Assembly: GCF_011064285.1 (NCBI RefSeq) | Contig: NZ_CP049331.1 | Location: forward strand, 930,001-994,000 | Length of the DNA stretch: 64,000 bases | Direction of reading: 5' to 3' | From: Vibrio ziniensis | Lineage (GTDB): Bacteria; Pseudomonadota; Gammaproteobacteria; Enterobacterales; Vibrionaceae | Part shown: piece after piece, positions 1-9,207 of the stretch | Layout: the number at the start of each line of letters is the position of its first letter | Numbering within the stretch: position 1 is the stretch's first letter | Made by a program: the position numbers and the translations under genes | Notes under the pieces: generated by a model | The model's input: the letters and a program-made list of their open reading frames with translations, nothing else | Database searches by the model: none | Told to the model about the DNA's origin: nothing

Positions 1-392
1 CTTACCAGATGAAAGGTGCTGAACAGGTGCTTTACATGGCACAAGGACAACGCGCCATTGTTGCAACGTTGACAGAAGGAGGGCAACAAGCTCTGCAAGC
101 AGGGGAGTTCAAGGCAGACGAGTATGGCAATGAATGGCGAGCAGTGTCGTTAACAGGGATGATTACTTCTCCTGTTGTTGACTCACTAGACCCTGTTTGG
201 TCATACGCAGAACAGTTAAACAATGTTTACTGTTCAACCTGCCATGCAAAAATACCTTCGAATCACTTTACGGTGAACGCGTGGGGACCGGTGGCGAAAA
301 GTATGGGGGATCGTACTGATATTTCGGGCGAAAACTTAGAAATTCTCACCAAGTTCTTCCAGCACCACGCGAAAGATGTGGTTGGTCACTAA
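1..392 (+). CDS. torC: TorC, pentaheme c-type cytochrome (3' part only)
   Basis: The reading frame is open to the left edge, so this is the C-terminal part of a longer protein; the ATG at position 9 is internal. One CxxCH heme-binding motif (CSTCH, near residue 77 of the visible part) lies in the C-terminal domain that distinguishes TorC from plain NapC/NirT cytochromes. In the known family, TorC is a membrane-anchored pentaheme cytochrome that passes electrons from menaquinol to the periplasmic TMAO reductase TorA. The stop is 24 bases upstream of torA, which supports a torCA operon. The N-terminal anchor and four other hemes would lie outside the window. The call rests mainly on the torA neighbour and the heme motif. 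Confidence 0.85.
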   Translation, partial: YQMKGAEQVLYMAQGQRAIVATLTEGGQQALQAGEFKADEYGNEWRAVSLTGMITSPVVDSLDPVWSYAEQLNNVYCSTCHAKIPSNHFTVNAWGPVAKSMGDRTDISGENLEILTKFFQHHAKDVVGH

Positions 393-416
393 GGATATTA
401 AAGAAGGATAAATATT

Positions 417-2864
417 ATGACTAATATGACTCGCCGTAGATTCTTAAAAGGTACAGGTATTACAGCTGGCGCTTTTGCGTGCAGTTCATTCTCCCCCCTT
501 TCTTTAGCTGAGCTTAATGAACGTGGAGGTGGTGTGTTAACAGCCGGACGGATGGGTCCGTTGTTATGTGATGTGCAAGACGGGAGGTTAGTGTCTTCGA
601 AAAATGCTTTAGCCCAAACTATGCCAAATAGTCTTCAACTGACAGGCCCAGACCAAGTGTATACCAAAGCTCGGGTTAAATACCCTATGGTACGTAAAGG
701 CTTCCTTTCAAATCCAAGTTCACCGCAAGGTGTGCGTGGTAGTGATGAGTTTGTGCGAGTTTCTTGGGAGAAAGCGTACAAATTGATCCATGAACAGCAT
801 ATGCGCATTCGTAAACAATACGGACCAGCTGCCGTATTTGCGGGATCTTATGGCTGGCGTTCGAGTGGGGTGTTACATAAAGCCCAAACATTGTTACAGC
901 GTTACATGAGTATGGCTGGTGGTTATTCAGGGCACCTCGGAGATTACTCTACTGGGGCTGCGCAAGTCATCATGCCTCATGTCATGGGCTCCATTGAGGT
1001 GTATGAGCAGCAAACTACCTACCCCGTGATTTTGGAAAGCAGTGAAGTAGTGGTTCTGTGGGGACTAAACCCTGTAAATACGCTGAAAATAGCATGGAGC
1101 TCGACAGACTGTGCTGGGCTTGAGTTTTTCCATCAACTGAAACAGTCCGGAAAAACCATTATAGCAATTGATCCAATACGCTCTGAAACCATAGAGTTCT
1201 TTGGTGAAAACGCACAATGGATAGCGCCGCATCCCATGACGGATGTGGCAATGATGCTAGGTATCGCTCATACCCTAGTGAAAAAAGGTAAACACGATAA
1301 AGCTTTCTTAGAAAAGTACACCACAGGTTTTGAACCGTTTGAAGCTTATTTGATGGGTAAAGAGGATGGTATAGAGAAGTCGTCTCAATGGGCTTCTGAT
1401 ATCTGTGGGGTGTCTGCTGAGCAGCTTGAGCTATTAGCGGATATTTTCATCCAAAATAGAACCATGTTGATGTCAGGATGGGGAATGCAGCGTCAGCAAT
1501 ATGGTGAGCAACGCCACTGGATGATTGCGACGCTGGCTGCCATGCTCGGGCAGATTGGTTTGCCCGGCGGTGGTTTTGGTCTTTCTTACCATTATTCAAA
1601 CGGCGGTAACCCAACTCGAAATGCAGGCGTACTTCCTGCCATTTCTGCATCATTAGGTGGTGGTTCTTCTGCGGGGAATGACTGGGCCATTTCTGGAGCG
1701 ATGCAAAGCTTCCCTGTCGCTCGCATTGTGGAAGCTCTGGAAAATCCGGGTAAGATGTACATACACAATGGGCATGAACTTAAATTTCCAAACATCAAAA
1801 TGATTTGGTGGGCTGGTGGAGCCAACTTCACTCATCATCAAGACACCAATCGGTTGATCAAAGCATGGCAGAAGCCAGAGCTTATCGTCATATCCGAACC
1901 ATATTGGACGGCTGCCGCGAAGCACGCAGACGTAGTGTTACCAATCACGACTTCGTTTGAGCGGAACGATCTCACTATGACTGGGGATTACAGTAACCAA
2001 CACTTAGTGCCAATGAAGAAAGTGGTTGAGCCTGAAGGTGAATCTCGAAACGATTTTGATGTTTTTGCCGATATGTCTGAGTTGCTCGCACCGGGTGGTC
2101 ATGATGTGTATACCGAAGGCAAAACAGAGATGGAATGGCTTTACGGCTTTTATACCGCAGCTCAACAAGGTGGTCGCAGTGCTCGTGTGGCTATGCCGAA
2201 CTTCAGTAAGTTCTGGCAAGATAACGAACTTATCGAAATGAAATGGAATGAAAAGAATGCCAAGTTTGTTCGCCACGCAGCGTTTCGTGAAGATCCTGTA
2301 CTCAATCCGTTAGGCACACCTAGCGGAAAAATAGAGATCTACTCCAAAACAATCGAAGGTTACAACCTCAAAGATTGTCCTCCACATCCAACATGGTTGG
2401 CTCCGGACGAATATACCGGCAATGCTAAGGATGGAGAGTTACAGCTAATGACCGCGCATGCTGCTCATCGTCTTCACAGCCAATTCAACTATGCAACGAT
2501 ACGTGGCCAGTATGCGATTGCCGATCGGGAACCAATCTGGATACACCCTGACGATGCTATGGTGAGAGATATAAAAACAGGTGATTTAGTACGAGCCTTT
2601 AATCAAAGAGGACAAGTGTTGGTTGGTGCTGAAGTAACGGACAGAATCAAACAGGGTTCAGTGTGTATCCACGAAGGGGCATGGCCAGACTTTGATAAGC
2701 AATCTGGAATATGCAAAAACGGTGGCTGCAATGTACTGACACTCGATGTACCGTCGTCTCGCTTAGCGAATGGTTGTGCTGCAAACTCAGCATTGGTTCG
2801 AATAGAAAAATACACAGGTGAAGTACCAGCCCTCACCGCATTTGATCCTCCGATGATCAGCTAG
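417..2864 (+). CDS. torA: TorA, periplasmic trimethylamine-N-oxide reductase
   Basis: The protein has 815 residues, normal for TorA-type molybdoenzymes of the DMSO reductase family. It begins with a twin-arginine signal (TRRRFLKG, residues 5-12) followed by a hydrophobic stretch, so it should be folded with its cofactor and exported by Tat. The segment GDYSTGAAQ contains Ser178, the expected molybdenum ligand in this subfamily. TorA reduces TMAO to trimethylamine at the end of an anaerobic respiratory chain and uses bis-MGD molybdopterin. It directly follows torC. No torD chaperone gene follows; a strong terminator comes next. BisC or DmsA-like paralogues are less likely because of the torC partner. 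The start is set by the GAAGGAT motif shortly upstream. Confidence 0.93.
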   Translation: MTNMTRRRFLKGTGITAGAFACSSFSPLSLAELNERGGGVLTAGRMGPLLCDVQDGRLVSSKNALAQTMPNSLQLTGPDQVYTKARVKYPMVRKGFLSNPSSPQGVRGSDEFVRVSWEKAYKLIHEQHMRIRKQYGPAAVFAGSYGWRSSGVLHKAQTLLQRYMSMAGGYSGHLGDYSTGAAQVIMPHVMGSIEVYEQQTTYPVILESSEVVVLWGLNPVNTLKIAWSSTDCAGLEFFHQLKQSGKTIIAIDPIRSETIEFFGENAQWIAPHPMTDVAMMLGIAHTLVKKGKHDKAFLEKYTTGFEPFEAYLMGKEDGIEKSSQWASDICGVSAEQLELLADIFIQNRTMLMSGWGMQRQQYGEQRHWMIATLAAMLGQIGLPGGGFGLSYHYSNGGNPTRNAGVLPAISASLGGGSSAGNDWAISGAMQSFPVARIVEALENPGKMYIHNGHELKFPNIKMIWWAGGANFTHHQDTNRLIKAWQKPELIVISEPYWTAAAKHADVVLPITTSFERNDLTMTGDYSNQHLVPMKKVVEPEGESRNDFDVFADMSELLAPGGHDVYTEGKTEMEWLYGFYTAAQQGGRSARVAMPNFSKFWQDNELIEMKWNEKNAKFVRHAAFREDPVLNPLGTPSGKIEIYSKTIEGYNLKDCPPHPTWLAPDEYTGNAKDGELQLMTAHAAHRLHSQFNYATIRGQYAIADREPIWIHPDDAMVRDIKTGDLVRAFNQRGQVLVGAEVTDRIKQGSVCIHEGAWPDFDKQSGICKNGGCNVLTLDVPSSRLANGCAANSALVRIEKYTGEVPALTAFDPPMIS

Positions 2865-2886
2865 ATTTTTTCTCCAAGTCAGAAAC

Positions 2887-2915
2887 AAAAAAAGACGTCC
2901 TAGGACGTCTTTTTT
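2887..2915 (+). terminator. Rho-independent terminator after torA
   Basis: A perfect 16-base palindrome (GACGTCCTAGGACGTC) is flanked by A and T runs. The symmetric A/T flanks let it end torCA transcripts and also tRNA-Asn transcripts from the opposite strand. Confidence 0.9.
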
Positions 2916-2923
2916 CTTGAATT

Positions 2924-2999
2924 TGGCTCCCCCTGCAAGACTTGAACTTGCGACATACGGATTAACAGTCCGCCGTTCTACCGACTGAACTAAGGGGGA
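2924..2999 (-). tRNA. tRNA-Asn (GTT)
   Basis: On the minus strand a 76-base cloverleaf runs from TCCCCCT (5' acceptor strand) to AGGGGGA, then G-CCA. The anticodon loop reads CTGTTAA, giving anticodon GTT for asparagine. The D arm has the usual AGTTCAGTCGGTAGA form and the T arm contains TTCAAGT. The CCA end is encoded. It is a single gene, not part of a visible array. Confidence 0.97.
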
Positions 3000-3018
3000 A
3001 TTATTTTATGCGGTGCGG

Positions 3019-3047
3019 ATGTTACTCAGAGGGGCGGATAGTGTCAA
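3019..3047 (-). promoter_or_regulatory. Promoter of tRNA-Asn
   Basis: On the minus strand a perfect -35 TTGACA (3042-3047) is followed by a 17-base spacer and a -10 TAACAT (3019-3024). The bases just after the -10 are GC-rich (CCGCACCGC), the discriminator type typical of stable-RNA promoters under stringent control. Control by ppGpp is inference. Confidence 0.75.
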
Positions 3048-3594
3048 CCTTTACACTCCAAATTTCAGTGAATTTTTATCAAAAAAAACAGTTTACTTTT
3101 CTGTACCCCTTATGGGTATTACGCTGGATTTACTTATCCACCAAATTTGTGGATAAGTGTGTTGATGAAACTTGAGCAATCTACTGGTGAGTTATTATTT
3201 AAGTGAAAACTCTAAATGTAATCGATTGTATAAAAAGTGTAACTGATTGAATTTTCTTTTATAAAGTATGTTATCCACTGTTTTTTCTCATGCTTTGGGA
3301 TTAGAGTGGAAAGGTCAGTTTAATGTCAAAATAAAATATTTTGGGGAAAACCAGTGGATTATTTTTTAGGGAAATTAAAGCGATAGAACTCGGTGGGGCA
3401 GCGATGTTAACAAACTTTATCAATAGATGCGAATGTTATTTTTCATACGCGATAGATCTGAAACACAAGTTTGATTTGTGAATTTACATTCGTTTCATTG
3501 ATGGATTTAGTTGAATTGATTGTAGTGTTAAATATCTCTTTTGCTCTATTGGCAATTATGGCTTGCCATGCCGTAAGCCAAGCAGCGACAATAG
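3048..3594. other. Long AT-rich gap with DnaA-box-like sites
   Basis: No convincing gene is seen between the tRNA-Asn promoter and the uvrB control region. It holds an inverted pair of DnaA-box-like nonamers (3133-3157), a third box-like site TTATCCACT at 3271-3279, and a short hairpin TGGCTT/AAGCCA at about 3559-3581. The rest is AT-rich and without clear structure. Confidence 0.5.
3133..3157. promoter_or_regulatory. Inverted pair of DnaA-box-like nonamers
   Basis: TTATCCACC (3134-3142) faces TGTGGATAA (3148-3156). The second is an exact reverse complement of the TTATCCACA DnaA box and the first differs by one base. Together they form a palindrome with 9-base arms and a 7-base centre. A third, one-mismatch site is at 3271-3279. 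DnaA binding is inference; the sequences themselves are plain. Confidence 0.45.
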
Positions 3595-3610
3595 CTATTA
3601 TATATAACAG
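3595..3610. promoter_or_regulatory. LexA (SOS) box of uvrB
   Basis: CTAT, then 8 A/T bases, then ACAG: this matches the LexA half-sites (CTGT-N8-ACAG) with one mismatch and the typical TATATATA core. It ends 31 bases before the uvrB start. uvrB is a known SOS gene in Gammaproteobacteria, so the placement fits. Confidence 0.65.
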
Positions 3611-3641
3611 CCTCTAGTCAAAATTGTAGGAAGAATGCGTA

Positions 3642-5672
3642 ATGAGTAAGGCGTTTGAATTGGTATCAGACTATCGTCCATCTGGCGATCAGCCTAAAGC
3701 CATAGAACAACTTTTAGAAGGAATTGAGGCAGGATTGGCTCACCAAACACTGTTAGGTGTAACGGGTTCAGGTAAAACGTTTACCCTAGCAAATGTTATC
3801 GCTCAGTCTCAGCGACCGACTATATTGCTCGCTCCAAACAAGACTCTTGCCGCTCAGCTTTATGGAGAGATGAAATCCTTCTTCCCAAATAATGCCGTTG
3901 AATACTTTGTTTCTTACTATGACTACTACCAGCCAGAAGCATATGTGCCTACTACAGATACTTTCATCGAGAAGGATTCTTCTGTTAACGCCCATATTGA
4001 ACAAATGCGACTTTCTGCAACCAAAGCGCTGCTGGAACGTAAAGATGCCATTATTGTTGCTTCAGTGTCCGCGATTTATGGTCTGGGAGACCCCGACTCC
4101 TATCTGAAAATGATGCTGCACTTGCGTCGAGGTGATGTGATTGATCAACGAGATATGTTGCGTCGACTCGCTGAACTACAATATTCTCGAAATGACGTAG
4201 CATTTGAGCGTGGTCAGTTCAGAGTTCGTGGTGAAGTGATTGATATTTTCCCTGCTGAATCTGACCAAGATGCGGTGCGTGTGGAAATGTTTGATGATGA
4301 AGTTGATTGTATCAGCTTGTTTGATCCGTTAACTGGCGCGATTAAGCAAAGAGATTTACCTCGTTTTACTGTCTATCCTAAAACTCACTATGTGACGCCA
4401 CGAGAACGCATTCTTGAAGCGATTGAAAGTATTAAAGTGGAACTCGAGTCACGCCGTAAATACTTGCTTGAGAACAACAAACTACTAGAAGAGCAACGTA
4501 TTACTCAGAGAACTCAATTCGATATTGAGATGATGAACGAGTTAGGTTTTTGCTCGGGCATTGAAAACTACTCCCGATTTTTGAGTGGCCGTAACGAGGG
4601 TGAGCCGCCTCCGACATTGTTTGACTATCTGCCTCACGATGGTTTATTAGTCATTGATGAATCGCACGTTACAGTACCGCAAATAGGTGCGATGTTTAAA
4701 GGTGACCGCTCCCGTAAAGAAACTTTAGTGGAGTTTGGCTTCCGTCTTCCTTCTGCGTTGGATAATAGACCGCTAAAATTTGAAGAGTTCGAAGCTCTAG
4801 CGCCACAGACGATTTTTGTGTCCGCAACACCAGGCAACTATGAGTTGGAAAAATCTGGCGGAGAAGTGGCTGATCAGGTTGTTCGTCCTACGGGTCTATT
4901 AGATCCACAACTTGAAGTACGCCCAGTGACGACTCAGGTCGATGATTTGCTTTCTGAGATCCGTATTCGTTCAGCTAAAGATGAAAGGGTGTTGGTTACT
5001 ACCTTGACCAAACGTATGGCGGAAGATCTGACTGAATATCTGCATGAGCATGGTGTCAAGGTGAGATATCTGCACTCGGATATCGATACAGTCGAAAGGG
5101 TTGAAATTATCCGTGATTTGCGTCTGGGCGAGTTTGATGTTCTGGTCGGTATCAACTTGTTGCGTGAAGGTTTAGACATGCCTGAAGTGTCGCTGGTGGC
5201 GATTTTGGATGCTGATAAAGAGGGCTTCTTACGTTCGGAGCGATCATTGATACAGACCATAGGTCGTGCGGCTCGTAACATTGAAGGCAAAGCTATTCTT
5301 TATGCTGATAGCATTACTAAATCAATGAAGAAAGCGATGGATGAAACTGATCGTCGTCGCGAGAAACAACACGCCTATAACGAAGCCATGGGGCTTAAAC
5401 CTCAAGCTCTAAAACGTAATATCAAAGATATTATGGAGATTGGCGATATTGCTAAATCTCGCAAACAGAAATCAAGCAAAGTGGTGGCTCTTTCTAAAGT
5501 TGCTGAAGATGCCGCTAACTATGGATCGTTAACGCCACAGCAATTGGATAAAGAGATCAGTAAGCTCGAGGGTCAAATGTACAAATATGCTCAAAACTTA
5601 GAGTTTGAGTTGGCCGCGAAAACCCGTGATCAGATTGAAGAATTGAGAAAACAGTTCATCACTAATTCCTAG
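3642..5672 (+). CDS. uvrB: UvrB, excinuclease ABC subunit B
   Basis: The protein has 676 residues, the usual UvrB length. It carries a Walker A motif GVTGSGKT (residues 39-46), the Tyr-rich beta-hairpin region [12 protein letters not shown] that is inserted into damaged DNA, the helicase-like DESH box, and a C-terminal UVR domain (about 635-670) that contacts UvrC. UvrB receives damaged DNA from UvrA, verifies the lesion and recruits UvrC for dual incision in nucleotide excision repair in the cytoplasm. A LexA-like box lies just upstream, so SOS induction is expected. The start ATG follows a GGAAG ribosome site. A MITE-like repeat begins two bases after the stop codon. Confidence 0.97.
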   Translation: MSKAFELVSDYRPSGDQPKAIEQLLEGIEAGLAHQTLLGVTGSGKTFTLANVIAQSQRPTILLAPNKTLAAQLYGEMKSFFPNNAVEYFVSYYDYYQPEAYVPTTDTFIEKDSSVNAHIEQMRLSATKALLERKDAIIVASVSAIYGLGDPDSYLKMMLHLRRGDVIDQRDMLRRLAELQYSRNDVAFERGQFRVRGEVIDIFPAESDQDAVRVEMFDDEVDCISLFDPLTGAIKQRDLPRFTVYPKTHYVTPRERILEAIESIKVELESRRKYLLENNKLLEEQRITQRTQFDIEMMNELGFCSGIENYSRFLSGRNEGEPPPTLFDYLPHDGLLVIDESHVTVPQIGAMFKGDRSRKETLVEFGFRLPSALDNRPLKFEEFEALAPQTIFVSATPGNYELEKSGGEVADQVVRPTGLLDPQLEVRPVTTQVDDLLSEIRIRSAKDERVLVTTLTKRMAEDLTEYLHEHGVKVRYLHSDIDTVERVEIIRDLRLGEFDVLVGINLLREGLDMPEVSLVAILDADKEGFLRSERSLIQTIGRAARNIEGKAILYADSITKSMKKAMDETDRRREKQHAYNEAMGLKPQALKRNIKDIMEIGDIAKSRKQKSSKVVALSKVAEDAANYGSLTPQQLDKEISKLEGQMYKYAQNLEFELAAKTRDQIEELRKQFITNS

Positions 5673-5673
5673 T

Positions 5674-5846
5674 TATACCATTCTGGAAAATTTCCTCATC
5701 AGTGAATGGGCGTCGATAAGCAAACCCTCCGAGCCACGGATGGCTCGGTGGAGCTTCAGGGACGAATGAATGCGCGTTTGCGTTTGACGCCCATTCGCTG
5801 CTCGCCGATGCTTAGTCTGATCATATTTTTATCTAGGATGGTATTA
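5674..5846. repeat. MITE-like palindromic repeat, copy 1
   Basis: A 173-base element starts at TATACCATTCTGG just after the uvrB stop and ends at GGATGGTATTA, so its ends are imperfect inverted repeats. Inside, GAATGGGCGTC near the left is repeated inverted as GACGCCCATTC near the right, and the middle can fold on CCGAGCCA/TGGCTCGG. A second copy of the same length is at 39289-39461. It has no coding capacity. It may act as the 3' end of the uvrB transcript. Confidence 0.8.
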
Positions 5847-5871
5847 TTAGGCGTTAGCAGAACTATAAGAT

Positions 5872-5968
5872 AAAAAAATAGCCAATAGAAATCGGTCTAT
5901 TGGCTGTAATTTTGTGAATATTGTATTCACTAACAACGTCAGTTGGCTAGGTGACCCGTTAGGGTCAT
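5872..5968 (-). ncRNA. qrr1: Qrr1 quorum-regulatory small RNA
   Basis: On the minus strand the RNA begins with a small hairpin (TGACCCTAACGGGTCA). It continues through the highly conserved Qrr pairing region (CCTAGCCAACTGACGTTG) and ends in a terminator hairpin (AGCCAATAG/CTATTGGCT) plus seven U. About 97 nt is the usual Qrr length. Qrr RNAs work with Hfq and base-pair with target mRNAs such as the master regulator hapR/luxR and with luxO. Location between uvrB and luxO, divergent from luxO, is the classic qrr1 position in vibrios. The 5' end is placed 12 bases after the sigma-54 -12 element. Confidence 0.96.
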
Positions 5969-5977
5969 TATGAAATA

Positions 5978-5993
5978 GGCATTTTTTGTGCCA
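5978..5993 (-). promoter_or_regulatory. Sigma-54 promoter of qrr1
   Basis: On the minus strand TGGCAC (5988-5993, -24 element) and GCC (5978-5980, -12 element) are arranged as GG-N10-GC, the exact sigma-54 spacing. The predicted start falls at about 5968, the 5' end of Qrr1. Phospho-LuxO is the expected activator. Confidence 0.92.
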
Positions 5994-6054
5994 TATATAA
6001 AATGCTAGTTTTGTTTAATTCTCATACTAATCGTATGGTTTAGTTATCGTATGT

Positions 6055-6097
6055 TTGCAAAATGCAACTTCTAATGCAATTATGAAGCAAAATGCAA
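6055..6097. promoter_or_regulatory. LuxO binding sites between qrr1 and luxO
   Basis: TTGCA-AAA-TGCAA at 6055-6067 is a perfect palindrome of the LuxO half-site. A second, weaker copy (AAGCA-AAA-TGCAA) lies at 6085-6097, and a lone TGCAA at 6074-6078. The perfect site is about 62 bases upstream of the qrr1 -24 element, a normal enhancer position. The weaker one is 19 bases before the luxO start codon, where bound LuxO could repress its own gene. Confidence 0.85.
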
Positions 6098-6115
6098 ATA
6101 ATAAATGGCTAGGCT

Positions 6116-7516
6116 ATGCAACACAATTACACACCACAAAAAGCAAAATACTTATTGATGGTGGAAGATACGGCGTCTGTGGCGGCGTTGTATCGTTCTT
6201 ACCTCACTCCACTTGAAATAGACATCAATATCGTCGGCACTGGGCGCGAGGCGATTGAAAGCATTGCGGCGCGAGAACCTGATTTAATTCTTCTCGATCT
6301 CAGATTACCAGATATGACCGGCATGGACGTATTGCACGAAGTGAAACAAAAGTCTCCCGATGTTCCGGTTATTTTCATGACTGCGCACGGCTCTATTGAT
6401 ACAGCGGTTGAGGCTATGCGTCATGGTGCTCAGGATTTCTTGATTAAGCCTTGTGAAGCTGATCGTTTACGCGTCACAGTGAACAATGCGATTCGTAAAG
6501 CCAGTAAGCTTAAGAATGATGTTGATGGTATTAATAACCAAAACTATCAAGGCTTTATTGGCAGTAGTCAAACCATGCAAGCGGTTTACCGGACTATAGA
6601 CTCAGCAGCGAGCAGTAAAGCGAGTATCTTTATCACTGGAGAAAGTGGTACGGGTAAAGAAGTGTGTGCAGAAGCGATTCATGCAGCGAGCAAACGTGGC
6701 GATAAGCCGTTTATTGCTATTAACTGTGCCGCGATTCCCAAAGACCTCATTGAGAGTGAACTATTTGGCCACGTAAAGGGGGCCTTTACGGGGGCTGCTT
6801 CAGATCGCCAAGGGGCGGCTGAATTGGCCGACGGTGGCACGCTGTTTCTCGATGAATTGTGCGAAATGGATCTAGAATTGCAGACAAAATTGCTGCGCTT
6901 TATTCAGACCGGTACGTTTCAAAAAGTCGGTTCTTCTAAGATGAAAAGCGTGGATGTACGATTTGTTTGCGCTACCAACCGAGATCCATGGAAGGAAGTG
7001 CAGGAAGGTCGTTTTAGGGAAGACTTGTATTACCGTCTTTATGTGATTCCTTTGCATCTACCACCTTTACGTGAACGTAGCGATGACGTTATTGAAATCG
7101 CTTATTCGCTATTGGGTTATATGTCAAAAGAAGAAGGCAAAGGTTTTGTGCGTTTGTCTCCAGAAGTGGTTGAACGCTTTAAACGCTATGAGTGGCCGGG
7201 TAACGTTCGTCAATTGCAGAACGTATTGCGTAACGTTGTGGTACTGAATGATGGTAAAGAAATATCACAAGAGATGTTACCACCGCCATTGAACTTTCCT
7301 CAGCAGCGCAATGAACCTGCCGAACAGCCAAACAGCAGTACGATAACGGTACATGAGATATTTCCTCTTTGGATGACAGAAAAGCAAGCTATCGAAAAAG
7401 CGATAGAAGCTTGTGATGGCAACATTCCGAAAGCGGCTGGGTATTTGGATGTCAGTCCTTCAACGCTATACAGAAAGCTACAAACGTGGAATGAAAAAGA
7501 AAAGGAAAGCAGGTAA
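6116..7516 (+). CDS. luxO: LuxO, sigma-54-dependent quorum-sensing response regulator
   Basis: The protein has 466 residues. Receiver domain about 10-130 has the phosphorylated Asp61 in LILLDLRLP. This equals Asp47 when the start is taken at the internal Met15, as in shorter published LuxO forms. The central AAA+ domain carries Walker A GESGTGKE and the sigma-54-contacting GAFTGA loop. The C-terminus has a Fis-type helix-turn-helix ([20 protein letters not shown]). At low cell density LuxU phosphorylates LuxO, which then activates qrr genes with sigma-54. It overlaps luxU by one base. Which Met is used is unresolved: neither start has a strong ribosome site. Qrr1 pairing to the luxO mRNA is a known feedback in vibrios. 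Confidence 0.96.
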   Translation: MQHNYTPQKAKYLLMVEDTASVAALYRSYLTPLEIDINIVGTGREAIESIAAREPDLILLDLRLPDMTGMDVLHEVKQKSPDVPVIFMTAHGSIDTAVEAMRHGAQDFLIKPCEADRLRVTVNNAIRKASKLKNDVDGINNQNYQGFIGSSQTMQAVYRTIDSAASSKASIFITGESGTGKEVCAEAIHAASKRGDKPFIAINCAAIPKDLIESELFGHVKGAFTGAASDRQGAAELADGGTLFLDELCEMDLELQTKLLRFIQTGTFQKVGSSKMKSVDVRFVCATNRDPWKEVQEGRFREDLYYRLYVIPLHLPPLRERSDDVIEIAYSLLGYMSKEEGKGFVRLSPEVVERFKRYEWPGNVRQLQNVLRNVVVLNDGKEISQEMLPPPLNFPQQRNEPAEQPNSSTITVHEIFPLWMTEKQAIEKAIEACDGNIPKAAGYLDVSPSTLYRKLQTWNEKEKESR

Positions 7517-7866
7517 TGATGGAAGTGTTAAACCAAAGCAAGATAGAGAAACTAGCGAGAGAAATCGGGGAAGATAATGTTCCTTTGCTTGTTGAGATCT
7601 TTCTTGGTGAGTTGGTAGCCTATCAGCAAAGTTTAACCAGTAATGAGCTAACGGATAAAACTCAGTACCTTAAAGATATTAGCCATGCGTTAAAAAGTAG
7701 CGCTGCTAGCTTTGGCGCCGATAAGCTATGTGCTAAAGCGGTGGATATCGATGCCAAGGCAAAGCTAGGTGAGCATTTTGATGTAAGAATAGAGGCCGCG
7801 ACTATGGTGGATATTATCAACCAGACTTACGGCTGTTATCAGCAGCTGATCATTAGCAGCCATTGA
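7516..7866 (+). CDS. luxU: LuxU, quorum-sensing histidine phosphotransfer protein
   Basis: A 116-residue single-domain HPt protein. The phospho-accepting histidine is His57 in ISHALKSSAASFGA, a standard HPt motif. In the vibrio phosphorelay, LuxU receives phosphate from the hybrid kinases LuxN/LuxQ/CqsS types and passes it to the LuxO aspartate; at high cell density flow reverses. The start codon overlaps the luxO stop codon (TAATG), so the two are translationally coupled. A second Met follows at once, so the true N-terminus could be one residue shorter. Confidence 0.95.
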   Translation: MMEVLNQSKIEKLAREIGEDNVPLLVEIFLGELVAYQQSLTSNELTDKTQYLKDISHALKSSAASFGADKLCAKAVDIDAKAKLGEHFDVRIEAATMVDIINQTYGCYQQLIISSH

Positions 7867-7873
7867 TGATTGT

Positions 7874-7910
7874 TTATCGCTAGTCGGTGATAAGTCGTTG
7901 CTAGCGATAA
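7874..7910. terminator. Hairpin between convergent luxU and yvcK-like genes
   Basis: TTATCGCTAG (7874-7883) and CTAGCGATAA (7901-7910) are perfect 10-base arms around a 17-base loop. There is no clear U-tract on either strand, so its role as a terminator is only likely from its position between two converging genes. Confidence 0.4.
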
Positions 7911-7929
7911 TCATAACCACCAAACTAAA

Positions 7930-8820
7930 TCAGCTGTTTAATTGCTCTTCAATAACCAGACGTAATTTGTCTCGGTCATGACGCCAATCGCGGTTTGGTG
8001 ATGCTAAATCGCGAGTCACACAATTCCATATTTCCTTTAATTCAGGATGCTCTTTGGGGCCTAAAACCACGTCGATTTTTCGGTTTTTACAAGCTCGCTC
8101 ACACCATTCCAGTTTTTGTTTTAGGCTCATACGACCAGCAGGACCATACTCAGGTGATAAGTTTTCAATAAATATGACTTTGGCATTTTGGTTATCAAAT
8201 ATGGCTTGACCGATTTTAGGTAAAAGTAAAGGTGGCATAATACTGGTTAGGAAGCTTCCCGGACCTAGAATAATAGCATCGGCCTGAGCAATTGCCTCGA
8301 CACCTTCGAGTGTTGCTGTCACCTTCGGCTCAAGGTCAAGACGCAACAAATCGTCTTTCATTTCATCTACGCTGGTTTCACCTGTAACCCATTTACCACT
8401 TGTTGCCAGTGCTGTGAGATCTGAAGGATGTTCAGACATAGGGATGATGTTTACATCGACTTTGAGCATGGCTCGGATAAGGTTGATGGCATCCAGAGGG
8501 CGAACCGATAAGTTATCTAGTGCCGTCAACATTAGGTTACCTAGGTTATGACCATCCAGTTCACCGCTACCTTTGAAGCGGTATTCAAACATCATTGAGC
8601 TAATTGAAGGATCGGTAATGAGCTGGTTGATACAGTTGCGAGTATCGCCCCAAGCAATACCACCTTGGCAGTTACGGATACGTCCCGTTGAACCACCGTT
8701 GTCAGTTGTTGTAACAATGCCTGTAGCGTTAGATCCGAAATGTTTCAACGCTGCCAAAATACGTCCTAGCCCGTGACCGCCGCCTATCGCAACCACTTTT
8801 TTGTCTTGATATAAATTCAT
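7930..8820 (-). CDS. YvcK/CofD-like protein, putative gluconeogenesis factor
   Basis: The protein has 296 residues from the start chosen here. It begins with a nucleotide-binding-like loop (VVAIGGGHGLGR) and has TTDNGGSTGRIR and the family segment GDTRNC. This is the CofD-like/YvcK fold, which binds UDP-sugars in characterised members and influences central carbon use and cell-wall growth. The substrate here is unknown. A longer frame opens at 8862, but its extra 14 residues run into an intergenic inverted-repeat element. The Met at 8820, which begins MNLYQDKK directly before the conserved loop, is therefore preferred. It is a single gene, convergent with luxU and divergent from the moa riboswitch. 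Confidence 0.85.
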   Translation of the reverse strand: MNLYQDKKVVAIGGGHGLGRILAALKHFGSNATGIVTTTDNGGSTGRIRNCQGGIAWGDTRNCINQLITDPSISSMMFEYRFKGSGELDGHNLGNLMLTALDNLSVRPLDAINLIRAMLKVDVNIIPMSEHPSDLTALATSGKWVTGETSVDEMKDDLLRLDLEPKVTATLEGVEAIAQADAIILGPGSFLTSIMPPLLLPKIGQAIFDNQNAKVIFIENLSPEYGPAGRMSLKQKLEWCERACKNRKIDVVLGPKEHPELKEIWNCVTRDLASPNRDWRHDRDKLRLVIEEQLNS

Positions 8821-8845
8821 AATTTTTTGTTCTTCTAATATTTGA

Positions 8846-8918
8846 TATACCCAAGTTCGCAAGTAGAGTTTGTTGAGTGCGTAGAAGTCCTATCACAACG
8901 TCAATTCGCTTGGGTATA
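8846..8918. repeat. Small inverted-repeat element with TATACCCAAG ends
   Basis: TATACCCAAG (8846-8855) and its exact inverse CTTGGGTATA (8909-8918) bound a 73-base segment. Just inside the ends TTCGC and GCGAA continue the symmetry with one gap. It looks like a small non-coding MITE or a mobile palindrome. It has no other copy in this window. Confidence 0.6.
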
Positions 8919-9085
8919 CTAGAATGTATAGGATATATAAAACGACTTATACTTATTTAGAGGTAAATTAGGATATTGGTTTTTTTTTGTAACTGATTTA
9001 CTAGAAAGATGAAGCGTTTTTCAGTATTTTACAGCCAGTAGTCGCTGATTAGAAAAGTCTCCAACTTACTAACCGGCTGCCATAA

Positions 9086-9204
9086 CTCCGAGCTTCTTCA
9101 TCTAAGTCTCTGTTTATTATTAGTGATATGATGAAAAAGCCAGTGGCATGTTGTCACAAGGGCATAAGTGGAAATGCTTGTGCCTCCCGTATTTGGAAAG
9201 GTGT
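9086..9204 (+). promoter_or_regulatory. Moco (molybdenum cofactor) riboswitch
   Basis: The segment just before moaA matches the leader known from Escherichia coli moaA. It has a hairpin GGCATAAG/GCTTGTGCC capped by a purine-rich loop (about 9160-9177), followed by the conserved CCTCCCGTAT and GGAAAGGTGT. A second long pairing is GCTTCTTCATC (9092-9102) with GATGAAAAAGC (9130-9140). In the known class, binding of molybdenum or tungsten cofactor lowers moa expression. The GGAAAGG that ends the element is also the ribosome site of moaA, so control of translation is the natural mechanism. The 5' border is approximate. Confidence 0.85.
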
Positions 9205-9207
9205 TCC

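Noticed and set aside
4934..5290. 118-residue open frame on the minus strand inside uvrB
   Set aside because: Fully inside a strongly conserved gene, with Ser/Arg-rich composition typical of a shadow frame and no ribosome site.
9128..9207. N-terminal extension of MoaA from the ATG at 9148 and an overlapping frame from 9128
   Set aside because: Both lie inside the Moco riboswitch; the TTG at 9208 has the ribosome site and gives the family length.
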